Positions 24,268-32,649 are shown, numbered from the stretch's first letter. The stretch is DNA of 64,000 nucleotides from Kordia algicida (GCF_051013375.1 NZ_CP142125.1), one strand, 5' to 3'. Program-made: numbers and translations. The notes: generated by a model not told the origin, from the letters alone.

Positions 24268-24642
24268 ATGAAAAAACGTGTCAATTTCAAAATAACAAAA
24301 GAAGGTGTCATCACGCCAGATACGTTGTACAAAGAAGACATTCTACTCCACTATTTTCTCGTTGACAAAGACTATTTTGCTTTAGAACAAATTGAAAATC
24401 TAGAAAAATTTGCCAAAGGAGAATTAATCTGGAGTGAACACACAAAACATGAATCTTTCGGTTTTGCACAAGGTGACGCATATGTAGAAATCATTGAAGA
24501 CAACGTACATTTAATAGCATTTCCGCCAAGCTTGGTGTCAAAATATCCAACAGTTATCATTCCGATCAAAGAACTCATCAAACTCATGAAATCTTGGTAC
24601 AAATTTCAAGTAATGCATGGAGTTGATCCAAAAATATTATAA
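24268..24642 (+). CDS. Uncharacterised immunity-like protein (124 aa)
   Basis: Soluble 124-aa protein that starts 5 nt after the previous stop, so the two are probably one operon. Segments visible: NFKITKEGVITPDTLYKEDI, KFAKGELIWSEHTKHESFGF and a C-terminal helix PIKELIKLMKSWYKFQV. No named family recognised. Last gene of the toxin/immunity region; a hairpin terminator follows directly and the chromosomal gene rpiB converges on it. Confidence 0.5.
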   Translation: MKKRVNFKITKEGVITPDTLYKEDILLHYFLVDKDYFALEQIENLEKFAKGELIWSEHTKHESFGFAQGDAYVEIIEDNVHLIAFPPSLVSKYPTVIIPIKELIKLMKSWYKFQVMHGVDPKIL

Positions 24643-24645
24643 CAA

Positions 24646-24676
24646 AAAACGCCAGCTTATTACAGCCGGCGTTTAT
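24646..24676. terminator. Convergent terminator of the immunity run and rpiB
   Basis: ACGCCAGC (24649-24656) pairs with GCCGGCGT (24665-24672) with one mismatch, flanked by A and T stretches. Confidence 0.7.
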
Positions 24677-24695
24677 ATTTCTAATTACTATAAAA

Positions 24696-25130
24696 TTAAC
24701 TACAAGCAATTTTCGCTACTCTACGCTGGTGTCTTCCGCCTTCAAATTCAGTTTCCAAAAACGTATCAACCATCGCAATGGCTTGTGGCAATGACGTAAA
24801 ACGCGCAGGAATACTCAAAATATTCGCATCATTATGTTGTCTGGCAAGTGCTACAATCTCTTTGGTCCAACAAAGTGCAGCTCGTACCTTTTGATGTTTA
24901 TTTGCAGTCATGGCAGCACCATTTCCGCTTCCGCAGATAATAATTCCAAACGGAACTTTTCCGCTTTCCACATCAGTAGCAACTGGATGAATAAAATCTG
25001 GATAATCGACACTATCATCTGAGTTGGTTCCGTAATTTTGAATCGTGTAACCTTTCGCTTCCAAATGTGCAGTAATTGCATTTTTATAATCGGTTCCGGC
25101 GTGGTCGTTCCCGATAGCTATATTTTTCAT
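24696..25130 (-). CDS. rpiB: Ribose 5-phosphate isomerase B
   Basis: A 144-aa enzyme of the RpiB/LacAB family that interconverts ribose 5-phosphate and ribulose 5-phosphate. The start MKNIAIGNDHAGTDYK is at 25130; the longer frame to 25184 is rejected because it precedes the conserved first strand and overlaps the promoter. The family signature FGIIICGSGNGAAMTANKH is intact. The promoter TACCTTTG (minus strand, 25158-25165) lies just upstream. Confidence 0.95.
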   Translation of the reverse strand: MKNIAIGNDHAGTDYKNAITAHLEAKGYTIQNYGTNSDDSVDYPDFIHPVATDVESGKVPFGIIICGSGNGAAMTANKHQKVRAALCWTKEIVALARQHNDANILSIPARFTSLPQAIAMVDTFLETEFEGGRHQRRVAKIACS

Positions 25131-25157
25131 AAAATAAGTTGTTGTGTTTGTTGAAAA

Positions 25158-25185
25158 CAAAGGTATGAATAGACTTTTGAACAAC
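25158..25185 (-). promoter_or_regulatory. Putative rpiB promoter
   Basis: Minus-strand TACCTTTG (TAnnTTTG) at 25158-25165 with a GTTG, one change from TTTG, at 25182-25185 (spacer 16). Placed about 28 bp before the rpiB start codon. Confidence 0.5.
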
Positions 25186-25851
25186 CGAAAAAACTCAATG
25201 TTAATTTCATTTCACAATAGCTTAACAATGAGATTATTATAAGATAACATACATTGTTGATATTTAGTGCTCAAAAAGTAAGAACAAAATTTTGTGCCTT
25301 CAGAATATTTTACAATATGCATAAAATTCAAAGCTTCACAACTTTTTTAGCACTTCTTTTTAGAAAACTTATCAAAAGTCGTTTTCTTGATTATTAACAA
25401 TAATTCATCAACTTTTTATCAAAAAAAACCTGTGTATAAAGGTTGTTAATAACTGTTGATAACCTAGCTAACCAATCTTAGATTGAAGCAGTTATCTTTT
25501 TCATAAAATGTTCATCAAATTCGATAAGAAACAAATCCTATAAAAATCTTTAAAAGTTTTGCTAACTATTCACAAGCTATAATAACCATCATTATTTTTT
25601 TTAAATTTATAAAAGAAAGAAATATATATATTATAAATGTTTATAACATTTCTGAAGAATCGATCTATTTTTAGATGATTGTTGTGCTTTCATTTTTTCT
25701 AGAGGAACATTGAACGAAGTCGAACTATGCAGAAAAAACGCAGATGATGATTTCGTTTCGTCTGAAACTTCTCAAGGTATTTAAAATTTAGAATAAAGAA
25801 AGTGTACGAAACGTTTTTTTGCGATGAAGTAAGATAAAATCTATGATGTAT

Positions 25852-25957
25852 CATTGCGAGACAAAGTCGTGGCAATCTGTTTTTTAGAGTACTAGATTTT
25901 TTTAAAGAAACAGATTGTCACACGTTTTTCTAAAACGTTCGCAAAGACGTTTCAAAC
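25852..25957. repeat. Imperfect long inverted repeat, mobile-repeat-like
   Basis: The left arm carries TTGCGAGACAAAGTCG then GGCAATCTGTTT; the right arm carries AAACAGATTGTCACACG then AACGTTCGCAAAGACG, which is the left arm inverted with changes. Arms of this kind (ATTGCGAG...GCAATCTGT) are a scattered intergenic repeat in flavobacterial genomes. Confidence 0.55.
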
Positions 25958-26102
25958 CTGAAATCGTCACTTTAAAAGTATAAATTACATTGATAAAAGA
26001 ACGGAAGAAGAAAAGCAAAAAGATTCAATAGATTTCGAATTTTAACAACAGCTATCTAAAAAATCTTTTAATACTTTAATTATTCAATTAAAGTCCGAAA
26101 AC

Positions 26103-26345
26103 CTACACAATCCTCAAATGCGATTGCTTGGTATCAAAATCGATTAAAATCTGTTTGGTAAGGTCAACGTCGTTTTTATGAACTTTCAACGAAATACCGC
26201 CAATTGCGTTCGAATAGAAAGGAAATACACTCAACATCAATTCATTTTCAAAGACATATTTAATTCCTCTCTGATCCAAAACAATACGCAAAATCGCATA
26301 TTCATACGGATACGTAAATGTAGCTACGGTTACAAAATTCGTCAT
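26103..26345 (-). CDS. DUF2007 domain protein (putative signal-transducing, 80 aa)
   Basis: An 80-aa single-domain protein of the DUF2007 type: VTVATFTYPYEYAILRIVLD, the RGIKYVFENE strand and GGISLKVHKNDVDLTKQIL. Family members are small PII-like folded proteins with no established function. Cytoplasmic. It stands alone at the right edge of the long intergenic region, followed on the same strand by nothing obviously linked. Confidence 0.8.
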   Translation of the reverse strand: MTNFVTVATFTYPYEYAILRIVLDQRGIKYVFENELMLSVFPFYSNAIGGISLKVHKNDVDLTKQILIDFDTKQSHLRIV

Positions 26346-26421
26346 AAACTCATAAATAAAACATTCTCATAAAAAAGTATATGAGAAAATATTAATATAT
26401 AATACACTAAAAATAAGAAAT

Positions 26422-26607
26422 CTAGTTTAAAAAATACGTATCAACAGCAGCACTTTTTATAGAATCATTCGGAACTTCAGCCGATCTGATGTCACTTTTA
26501 AAAGTATCATGTTTTTTTAAGGAAGAATTAATATAACTACCAAACGAGAAGATTCCGATCAAGAAGATCGAAAGAAATAATAAGATAATTTTATACACTC
26601 GTTTCAT
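26422..26607 (-). CDS. Small single-pass membrane protein (61 aa)
   Basis: N-terminal transmembrane helix (YKIILLFLSIFLIGIFSFG, residues 5-23) followed by a 38-residue polar tail outside the membrane (KKHDTFKSDIRSAEVPNDS). Not recognised. The start MKRVYK with the positive-inside residues is convincing as a real membrane protein, but the gene is short and isolated. Confidence 0.5.
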   Translation of the reverse strand: MKRVYKIILLFLSIFLIGIFSFGSYINSSLKKHDTFKSDIRSAEVPNDSIKSAAVDTYFLN

Positions 26608-26810
26608 AATAATTAGGTCAAAATACGTTAAGCACTTTCTATATAGACGAAAGAAAATCTAAAATGTTACACTTTTTTTAAGATTTATTTAACTTTTTCA
26701 AAAATATACGAAAAATAGCTAACATATTGACGCTAAACATCTGAGAAATTAACTCATTCGATTAAATGTTAAAAAATTAATAGTATAAAACATATTTTAA
26801 CGTTAAAATA

Positions 26811-27725
26811 TTAAGGAATAACAAATGGCAATGCTTTGGGTAAAATAGTGGCTGTAAATCCGCCAGTACCGATCAATTCGCCATCAGCTTGGATAAAAAC
26901 TTTGTCCTGAGACGTATTAATGGTAATTAAATTGGTTTTAAAAGTAGTCACTTGTTTATGATGTACAATAGCTCCGTTAAATAAACCAACCGCATTTTTG
27001 AGCAATTTCCATAAAGAAAAATGTTTTGCTATTGAAACATCAAATAATCCATCAGCCGAATCTACATCTTTTGTCAATTGCATGCCACCACCAGAATACT
27101 TACAAATTCCAACTATTGTTAACAATGATTTTGTGGTTAATTTATGTTCCGTGCTTTCAATCACAAATTCGGTAGATGTATAACTTGCTAAACTTAACAC
27201 CGTAGAAATCAAAAAAGAAGCAGCACCCAAAAACTTCAAACGTTCGTTGCGTTGCACCACATATCCATCAAAACCTAATCCTGCAACATTGTTAAAAAAC
27301 ACAGTTTTATCAACATTCAATAATGACAACTGTCCGATATCTTGCAAAATGGTATGTTCTGCTTTAATAATTTGGACCGCTTTTTTAATATTCTTTGGAA
27401 TTTTATAGGTTTTTACCCAATCATTTCCAGTTCCTAAAGGAATTACGCCCAATTTTACTTCTGTTAAAGAAACACTTTTTTGTTGCATCAATCCATTTAC
27501 AACATGATGTAAAGTTCCGTCGCCACCAACGCTCACAAATTTTCGATAGCCTTTTTTCAAACCTTGTAAAACCAATTCATATTCATGTTGAGGTTTTGTG
27601 GTAAATTCAAAATCGTATGGAATTTCTTCCGCTTCAAAAGTAGCAGCAATTTGAGTCCATTTTCGTTTTCCTGTAAAACTTCCTGAAGTCGGATTTACAA
27701 TCAAAAACCATTTATTTTTACGCAT
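26811..27725 (-). CDS. Diacylglycerol kinase family lipid kinase (YegS/BmrU type)
   Basis: A 304-aa lipid kinase. The catalytic-domain motifs are clear: NPTSGS near the N terminus, GGDGTLHHVVNGL (the GGDGT motif) and PLGTGNDW. Its C-terminal beta-sandwich includes LLTIVGICKYSGGGMQLTKD and DVSIAKHFS. It phosphorylates diacylglycerol or a similar membrane lipid and recycles it for phospholipid synthesis. The start is set at the third Met (MRKNKWFLIVNPTSG, 27725) because it lies one strand before the motif. Divergent from rnr. Confidence 0.92.
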   Translation of the reverse strand: MRKNKWFLIVNPTSGSFTGKRKWTQIAATFEAEEIPYDFEFTTKPQHEYELVLQGLKKGYRKFVSVGGDGTLHHVVNGLMQQKSVSLTEVKLGVIPLGTGNDWVKTYKIPKNIKKAVQIIKAEHTILQDIGQLSLLNVDKTVFFNNVAGLGFDGYVVQRNERLKFLGAASFLISTVLSLASYTSTEFVIESTEHKLTTKSLLTIVGICKYSGGGMQLTKDVDSADGLFDVSIAKHFSLWKLLKNAVGLFNGAIVHHKQVTTFKTNLITINTSQDKVFIQADGELIGTGGFTATILPKALPFVIP

Positions 27726-27774
27726 ACATAACATGAATTTAATCTGTTGCAAAATACGAATTGTAAAATATTCC

Positions 27775-27782
27775 TATATTTG
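27775..27782 (+). promoter_or_regulatory. Putative rnr promoter -7 element
   Basis: TATATTTG, a perfect Bacteroidota -7, about 230 bp before the rnr ATG. The matching -33 is poor (GTTG at 27746-27749), so confidence is moderate. The resulting leader would carry the 13-bp palindrome at 27895. Confidence 0.45.
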
Positions 27783-27894
27783 CATCAGAATTATTACTGC
27801 TTCTCTCCTATTTTTGATGTTTCAAACGAAACTGTTAATTTTCTAGAAACATAATTTTCCTGACATAATAGATGTGTTTTTTCCAAAGTAAAAT

Positions 27895-27907
27895 CTCGAT
27901 CATCGAG
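27895..27907. repeat. 13-bp palindrome CTCGATCATCGAG in the rnr leader
   Basis: Same palindrome as at 10867-10879 upstream of rnpA, differing only in the central base. It lies 102 bp before the rnr start codon, inside the likely leader. Confidence 0.45.
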
Positions 27908-28009
27908 AAAAAAGAACAAAAAGTAATTTCGGTATGCTTTTTTCAGTAAAAAATACAAATAATAACAAACCGAATAGATACACGAAATCGTGTAAAACAG
28001 AATGAAATA

Positions 28010-30205
28010 ATGACAAGAAAGAAAAAAAAGAAATCGCACAAGATTCCAAATCTCACAGACGCGATCCTTCAAATATTTAAAAAATCTTCAAACAAAGTTT
28101 ACAACTACAAACAAATAGCCGCAAAACTCAATATTACTGATACTAGCGGAAGAAATCAAATCATAAAAACACTCAAAAAACTCACAGCAAAACAAAAAAT
28201 TGAGGAAATTGATCGTGGAAAATATCGCGTTGTCGGTTCAACCGAATACTACACAGGAATTGTAGATATTACTTCGCGCGGACAAGGTTATGTAATTTGT
28301 GATGAATTTGAAGAAGATATTTTCGTACCAAATAACAAACTAAACAGAGCGTTAGATGGTGACGAAGTAGAAGTATACGTATACAAACGTCGTAAAAACA
28401 ACCGACCAGAAGGTGAAATTACCGATGTTATAAAACGTAAAAAGACAGAATTTGTCGGCGTATTACAAATGCAGAAAAACTTTGCGTTTGTGGTAGTTTC
28501 CAATCAAAAAATGTATACAGATATTTTTGTACCAAAAGCAAAAATAAATCATGCACAAAATGGCGACAAAGTATTGGTAGAAATAGAAGATTGGCCAGCG
28601 CGTGCTGATTCTCCTTTTGGAAATGTAACGCAAATACTCGGAAAACCAGGCGAACACGATACAGAAATTCACTCGATATTGGCGGAATATGGTTTGCCTT
28701 ATGAATTTCCTGCGGAAGTAGAAAAATTTGCAAACAAAATAGACTTGTCTATTCAAGCAGACGAAATCAAAAAACGTAGAGACATGCGCGACGTGCTTAC
28801 GTTTACGATTGATCCAAAAGATGCCAAAGATTTTGATGATGCCTTATCGTTTCAAACCTTAGAAAATGGAAACTACGAAATAGGAATTCACATTGCAGAT
28901 GTTTCGCATTACGTAAAACCAGGAACTGTATTAGATGAAGAAGCTTACAATCGTGCAACTTCAGTATACTTGGTTGACAGAGTTGTACCAATGTTACCAG
29001 AAATACTCTCAAATGGCGCGTGTTCATTACGACCAAATGAAGAAAAATATACGTTTTCGGCAGTCTTCGAAATCAACAAAAAAGCAGAAGTTCTCAACCA
29101 ATGGTTTGGACGTACGGTTACCTATTCTGACAAACGATTTGCGTATGAAGAAGCACAAGTCATCATAGAAACCAAAGGAAACGAAATTCCTGCAGATATC
29201 TCACTCACAGGAAAAGCCTACAAAGTAGATCAAGCCATTGTAGAAGCGACGTTAAAACTAGACGAACTCGCCAAAATCATGCGTGCAAAACGTATGCAAC
29301 ATGGCGCCATTTCGTTTGATAAAGTAGAAGTACGTTTCAATCTTGACGAAAACAACAATCCAGAAGGTGTATATTTCAAAACGCAAAAAGATGCCAACAA
29401 ACTCATTGAAGAATTCATGTTATTGGCAAACCGAAAAGTAGCGGCATACATTGGAAAACAAGAACCGAAAAAAACTTTTGTTTATCGTATTCACGATGAA
29501 CCAGATATTGACAAATTGGCTAACTTACAAACGATTATCTCTCGATTTGGGTATTCTTTAAATCTAAAATCGAGAAAAAGTACGACAAGTTCCTTAAATC
29601 AATTACTAGCAGATGTAAAAGGAAAAGGCGAACAAAATATGGTAGATACGCTTGCCATTCGAAGCATGAGCAAAGCAAAATATACCACAGACAATATTGG
29701 TCATTACGGATTAGCATTCGATTACTATTCGCACTTTACCTCACCAATTCGTCGTTATCCAGATGTTATGGTACATCGTTTATTACAACACTACTTAGAT
29801 GGTGGAAAATCGGCTAATGAAGATGAATACGAAGAAAAATGTGAGCATTCGTCCAATATGGAATCTTTAGCAGCAAATGCAGAGCGCGATTCTATCAAAT
29901 ACATGCAAATTAAGTTCATGCAAGATCACAAAGATGAAGAATTTGTCGGAGTCATTTCTGGTGTAACCGAATGGGGAATTTACGTAGAAATCATAGCTAA
30001 CAAATGTGAAGGAATGGTACGTATTCGCGAAATAAAAGACGATTACTACACATTTGATGAAAAACAATATGCTTTGGTGGGCGAAGTCACTAAAAACATG
30101 TATCAATTAGGTGATGAAGTTGTGGTAAAAGTAAAAAATACAGACTTGGTAAAACGTCATTTAGACTTTGATCTCATTGGAAAACGTGCTGAGGTAGAAG
30201 CTTAA
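28010..30205 (+). CDS. rnr: Ribonuclease R
   Basis: A 731-aa 3'-to-5' exoribonuclease of the RNB family. Order of domains: basic N-terminal helix-turn-helix-like region (residues 1-75), cold-shock-like RNA-binding domains (75-230), the RNB catalytic domain with TIDPKDAKDFDDALSFQTLE (about 264-283, the metal-binding aspartates), and a C-terminal S1 domain (about 640-725; GVISGVTEWGIYVEIIANKC). It degrades structured RNA and helps rRNA quality control in the cytoplasm. Length is typical. The ATG at 28010 is followed by the basic MTRKKKKK segment. Confidence 0.96.
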   Translation: MTRKKKKKSHKIPNLTDAILQIFKKSSNKVYNYKQIAAKLNITDTSGRNQIIKTLKKLTAKQKIEEIDRGKYRVVGSTEYYTGIVDITSRGQGYVICDEFEEDIFVPNNKLNRALDGDEVEVYVYKRRKNNRPEGEITDVIKRKKTEFVGVLQMQKNFAFVVVSNQKMYTDIFVPKAKINHAQNGDKVLVEIEDWPARADSPFGNVTQILGKPGEHDTEIHSILAEYGLPYEFPAEVEKFANKIDLSIQADEIKKRRDMRDVLTFTIDPKDAKDFDDALSFQTLENGNYEIGIHIADVSHYVKPGTVLDEEAYNRATSVYLVDRVVPMLPEILSNGACSLRPNEEKYTFSAVFEINKKAEVLNQWFGRTVTYSDKRFAYEEAQVIIETKGNEIPADISLTGKAYKVDQAIVEATLKLDELAKIMRAKRMQHGAISFDKVEVRFNLDENNNPEGVYFKTQKDANKLIEEFMLLANRKVAAYIGKQEPKKTFVYRIHDEPDIDKLANLQTIISRFGYSLNLKSRKSTTSSLNQLLADVKGKGEQNMVDTLAIRSMSKAKYTTDNIGHYGLAFDYYSHFTSPIRRYPDVMVHRLLQHYLDGGKSANEDEYEEKCEHSSNMESLAANAERDSIKYMQIKFMQDHKDEEFVGVISGVTEWGIYVEIIANKCEGMVRIREIKDDYYTFDEKQYALVGEVTKNMYQLGDEVVVKVKNTDLVKRHLDFDLIGKRAEVEA

Positions 30206-30293
30206 ACATAATTTAGTAATTTGTTAATTTGAAAATGTAACAATTCTGAAAAACTCATACTAATGTTACAATAATCAACAATCAAACATCACT

Positions 30294-30608
30294 ATGATAT
30301 TTTCAACAACGCCAACATTACAAAATAGAGAAATTAGCGAATATTTAGGTTTAGTATGTGGAATGACGTACAACATTAACTACAGCTACAAAGGAACATC
30401 GTTCAAAGACATGTTTAACATGAAAAAATACTACTCCAAAATAGAAGCTGCCATCGAAGAAGTAAAAGAAACAACCTTTCAAAAACTCAGTGACAATGCC
30501 GAAAAACTACAGGCAGATGCAGTTGTAGGAATCAATGTTGATATGGAAATAAGTGCTGGTGGCGCAGTAATGGTTAGCATTACAGGAACGGCTGTAAAGT
30601 TGAAATAA
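30294..30608 (+). CDS. YbjQ/UPF0145 (DUF74) family protein
   Basis: A 104-aa protein of the YbjQ family, a small domain that forms ring pentamers. Motifs: FSTTPTLQNREISEYLGLVC at the N terminus, AEKLQADAVVGINVDMEISA in the middle and a C-terminal strand SITGTAVKL. Family annotation as heavy-metal binding is not well supported biochemically. Cytoplasmic. It is followed by a strong bidirectional terminator. Confidence 0.88.
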   Translation: MIFSTTPTLQNREISEYLGLVCGMTYNINYSYKGTSFKDMFNMKKYYSKIEAAIEEVKETTFQKLSDNAEKLQADAVVGINVDMEISAGGAVMVSITGTAVKLK

Positions 30609-30627
30609 ACACATATTCAAAATAAAA

Positions 30628-30660
30628 AAAATCCCGATTTCTTAAAAATCGGGATTTTCT
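30628..30660. terminator. Bidirectional terminator
   Basis: ATCCCGATTT (30631-30640) pairs with AAATCGGGAT (30646-30655), with A and T runs on both sides. It separates the convergent ybjQ-like and lanthipeptide genes. Confidence 0.85.
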
Positions 30661-30680
30661 TTAATGCATTATTCAAAAGA

Positions 30681-30875
30681 CTAATAGTCTTCGTCAAGAC
30701 ATAAACAAGCTACTTCACAAGCTAAAGGTCCAAAACTTGTCGTTGGTCCAGCTCCACAAAATAATCCAGGAATAAACGATAAAAATCCTCCTGTTCCTCC
30801 AGTAACTTCTTCTGGATTTAACTGAGAGATTTTTTGCTTGTTAATCTTCAACGATTTTAAATTCTTTTTTTTCAT
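30681..30875 (-). CDS. Class I lanthipeptide-type precursor peptide (orphan)
   Basis: A 64-aa peptide. The leader KSLKINKQKISQLNPEEVTG (followed by G) is the typical Bacteroidota class I lanthipeptide/RiPP leader with a GG processing site. The core after the GG is hydrophobic and contains Thr/Ser and five Cys (FCG, LACEVACLCLDEDY), suitable for thioether rings. No LanB, LanC, radical-SAM or exporter gene lies within 30 kb on either side in this window, so modification would depend on enzymes elsewhere. Such scattered orphan precursors are common in Kordia and Chryseobacterium. Confidence 0.75.
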   Translation of the reverse strand: MKKKNLKSLKINKQKISQLNPEEVTGGTGGFLSFIPGLFCGAGPTTSFGPLACEVACLCLDEDY

Positions 30876-31081
30876 AATGTAAGTTTTTAAGTTTCCAAGC
30901 TAAATTTACTAAACATCTCTATATAAAAATTACGGTAAAACCGTAATTAACAAGCAACTACAGAAAATTTTTTTAAAGAAGCTTTTTTACCAAAAACATA
31001 GTTTTTCATAAAAAATTAAATAAAAACTGTAACAAAACGTTTTTTACATACTCTTTACAGACAAACACTAAAACCAAAATT

Positions 31082-31753
31082 ATGAAACATATCTTCACAT
31101 TTGTCTTATGCTTTATCGCTTTAACAGTATCAGCACAAAAAGCAGTTGAAAAACAAGTAGGTGATTTTGACGAAGTAAAAGTTTTCGATCTTATAGAAAT
31201 CAATCTCATCAAATCAAATGAGAATAAAGTTGTTATTACTGGCGCTGATACACAAGATGTAGAAATCATCAACAAAAAAGGAAAATTAAAAGTACGCATG
31301 AAGTTTGAACGTATTTTTGACGGATCTGAAACCTTTGTAGAAGTATACTACAAAAGTATCACCACCATTGATGCCAATGAAGGCGCCATTATTGTTGCTA
31401 ACGAAACAATGAAGCAACCATACATCAACCTAAAAGCACAAGAAGGCGGAAAAATCATAGTAAACTTAGATGTAGATAATTTAGATTCAAGAGCTGTATC
31501 TGGCGGAATTATTGATACTTCTGGTAAAGTAAAGCATCAAGAAGTTACCTTAAATACAGGTGGCATTTACGAAGGAAAAAAATTAATTACAGAACAAACA
31601 AAAGTAAAAGTAAGTGCTGGCGGAGAAGCATATATTTACGCTTCCGTTTTAGCAGATGCTAGAGTAAGAGCTGGTGGATATATAGAAATTCATGGCGATC
31701 CTGAAACGATCAAAAAAGATAAAATCTTCGGAGGAAAAATAAAAGTTAAATAA
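31082..31753 (+). CDS. Head-GIN / DUF2807 domain secreted protein
   Basis: A 223-aa protein with a signal peptide (FTFVLCFIALTVSAQK, cleaved after Ala). The rest is a repetitive beta structure of the DUF2807 type: GDFDEVKVFDLIEINLIKSN, then alternating strands such as VSGGIIDTSGKVKHQEVTLN and VSAGGEAYIYASVLADARVR. These parallel-beta domains occur in putative auto-transporter or adhesin proteins of Bacteroidota. Periplasmic or surface-exposed; function unknown. It stands alone, ended by a hairpin. Confidence 0.85.
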   Translation: MKHIFTFVLCFIALTVSAQKAVEKQVGDFDEVKVFDLIEINLIKSNENKVVITGADTQDVEIINKKGKLKVRMKFERIFDGSETFVEVYYKSITTIDANEGAIIVANETMKQPYINLKAQEGGKIIVNLDVDNLDSRAVSGGIIDTSGKVKHQEVTLNTGGIYEGKKLITEQTKVKVSAGGEAYIYASVLADARVRAGGYIEIHGDPETIKKDKIFGGKIKVK

Positions 31754-31784
31754 ACAAGTACTACCAATATTCATCAATCATTAC

Positions 31785-31816
31785 AAAACGTCTGAACTGC
31801 CATTCAGGCGTTTTTC
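31785..31816 (+). terminator. Rho-independent terminator
   Basis: AAAACGTCTGAA pairs with TTCAGGCGTTTTT (one mismatched pair) around a 6-nt loop, 30 bp after the DUF2807 gene. Confidence 0.7.
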
Positions 31817-31956
31817 TATTTTCTACAAAAAGTTTGATGAGTATATAACGAAAGAAACAGACAAAAAAACCCAAAACAAAAAACGAAAAGCAAGAAAAGT
31901 CAAAAAAATTACACCTGATATGGAGTATATAAAAGTATAAATCATATTACTTTTAG

Positions 31957-31964
31957 TACTTTTG
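31957..31964 (+). promoter_or_regulatory. Putative lysE -7 element, almost leaderless
   Basis: TACTTTTG (TAnnTTTG) ends 4 bp before the ATG of the LysE gene. If real, the transcript starts at or within a few bases of the start codon. Confidence 0.4.
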
Positions 31965-31968
31965 TTTT

Positions 31969-32643
31969 ATGTTTGACGGATTACCATACGCAGTACTTTA
32001 CGGATTTATCTTGGCCTTTGCCGTGGGTCCTGTGTTCTTTATCATCATAGAAACAAGTATTACCAAAGGTTTTAGAAGCGCGCTTGCCTTTGATTTAGGT
32101 GCTATCTTCGCAGATATCATCTTCATTACTTTTGCATATTATAGTACAAGTCAAATACTAAACAAAATAAAAGACGACCCAAACTTAATCATATTTGGAG
32201 GTCTTATACTCCTTGCATTCGGAATTATTTCATACATCAAAACGTCCAAATCCTTTCGGAAAATCGTTCGAGAACATTACAATGTTGATACCAAAAAAAA
32301 TCTCTTTGGATTATTCGTAAAAGGCTTTCTACTCAACTTTATCAACTTTGGAGTACTTGCAGGTTGGATTGGTGTCATTATCATGGCAAATGCGCTCACA
32401 AGTACTTCTCAAGGTGTTATCTTATTTCTTGTCACAGTATTGGTAAGTATGTTGCTTACAGACATTGCAAAAATTTTATTGGCAAAAAAATTAAAAAGCA
32501 AAATGACGCCACGCGTGATTTTTAAGACCAAAAAATGGGTAAGTATTCTTATCATTGTATTTGGTTCGGTAATGATACTTCAAGGAACATTTCCTAGAGA
32601 AATAGAAAAACTCAAACACATAATCGTAAACTTCTTTTCATAA
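31969..32643 (+). CDS. LysE/RhtB family amino-acid exporter
   Basis: A 224-aa inner-membrane protein with about six transmembrane helices. The LysE-family opening is visible: GFILAFAVGPVFFIIIETSI (residues 12-31) and the charged FDLGAIFADIIF helix. Other hydrophobic segments lie at 55-70, 118-135, 145-160 and 186-205 (WVSILIIVFGSVMILQGTFP). These proteins export amino acids or related metabolites by proton antiport; the substrate is unknown. Length is normal. Confidence 0.88.
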   Translation: MFDGLPYAVLYGFILAFAVGPVFFIIIETSITKGFRSALAFDLGAIFADIIFITFAYYSTSQILNKIKDDPNLIIFGGLILLAFGIISYIKTSKSFRKIVREHYNVDTKKNLFGLFVKGFLLNFINFGVLAGWIGVIIMANALTSTSQGVILFLVTVLVSMLLTDIAKILLAKKLKSKMTPRVIFKTKKWVSILIIVFGSVMILQGTFPREIEKLKHIIVNFFS

Positions 32644-32649
32644 AAAAGA

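Larger units (their letters stand above)
25131..26102. other. Long AT-rich intergenic region; candidate oriC
   Basis: Almost 1 kb with no credible gene. The left half has DnaA-box-like 9-mers: TGTGTATAA at 25431-25439 (reverse complement TTATACACA, a full match to TTWTNCACA), TGTTGATAA at 25454-25462 (one mismatch), TGTTAATAA at 25444-25452 (two mismatches) and CTATTCACA at 25566-25574 (one mismatch). A very AT-rich block, 25590-25650, follows and could be the unwinding element. The right half has an imperfect long inverted repeat (25852-25957) and a copy of a common flavobacterial intergenic repeat (ACATTGAACGAAGTCGAA near 25708). The origin call is supported by parS sites 28-31 kb away but not by gene orientation, so it is tentative. 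Confidence 0.4.

Noticed and set aside
27794..28072. 92-aa hydrophobic ORF on the minus strand overlapping the rnr start
   Set aside because: It overlaps the conserved rnr N terminus, has skewed low-complexity composition and no sensible start; a chance frame in an AT-rich leader.
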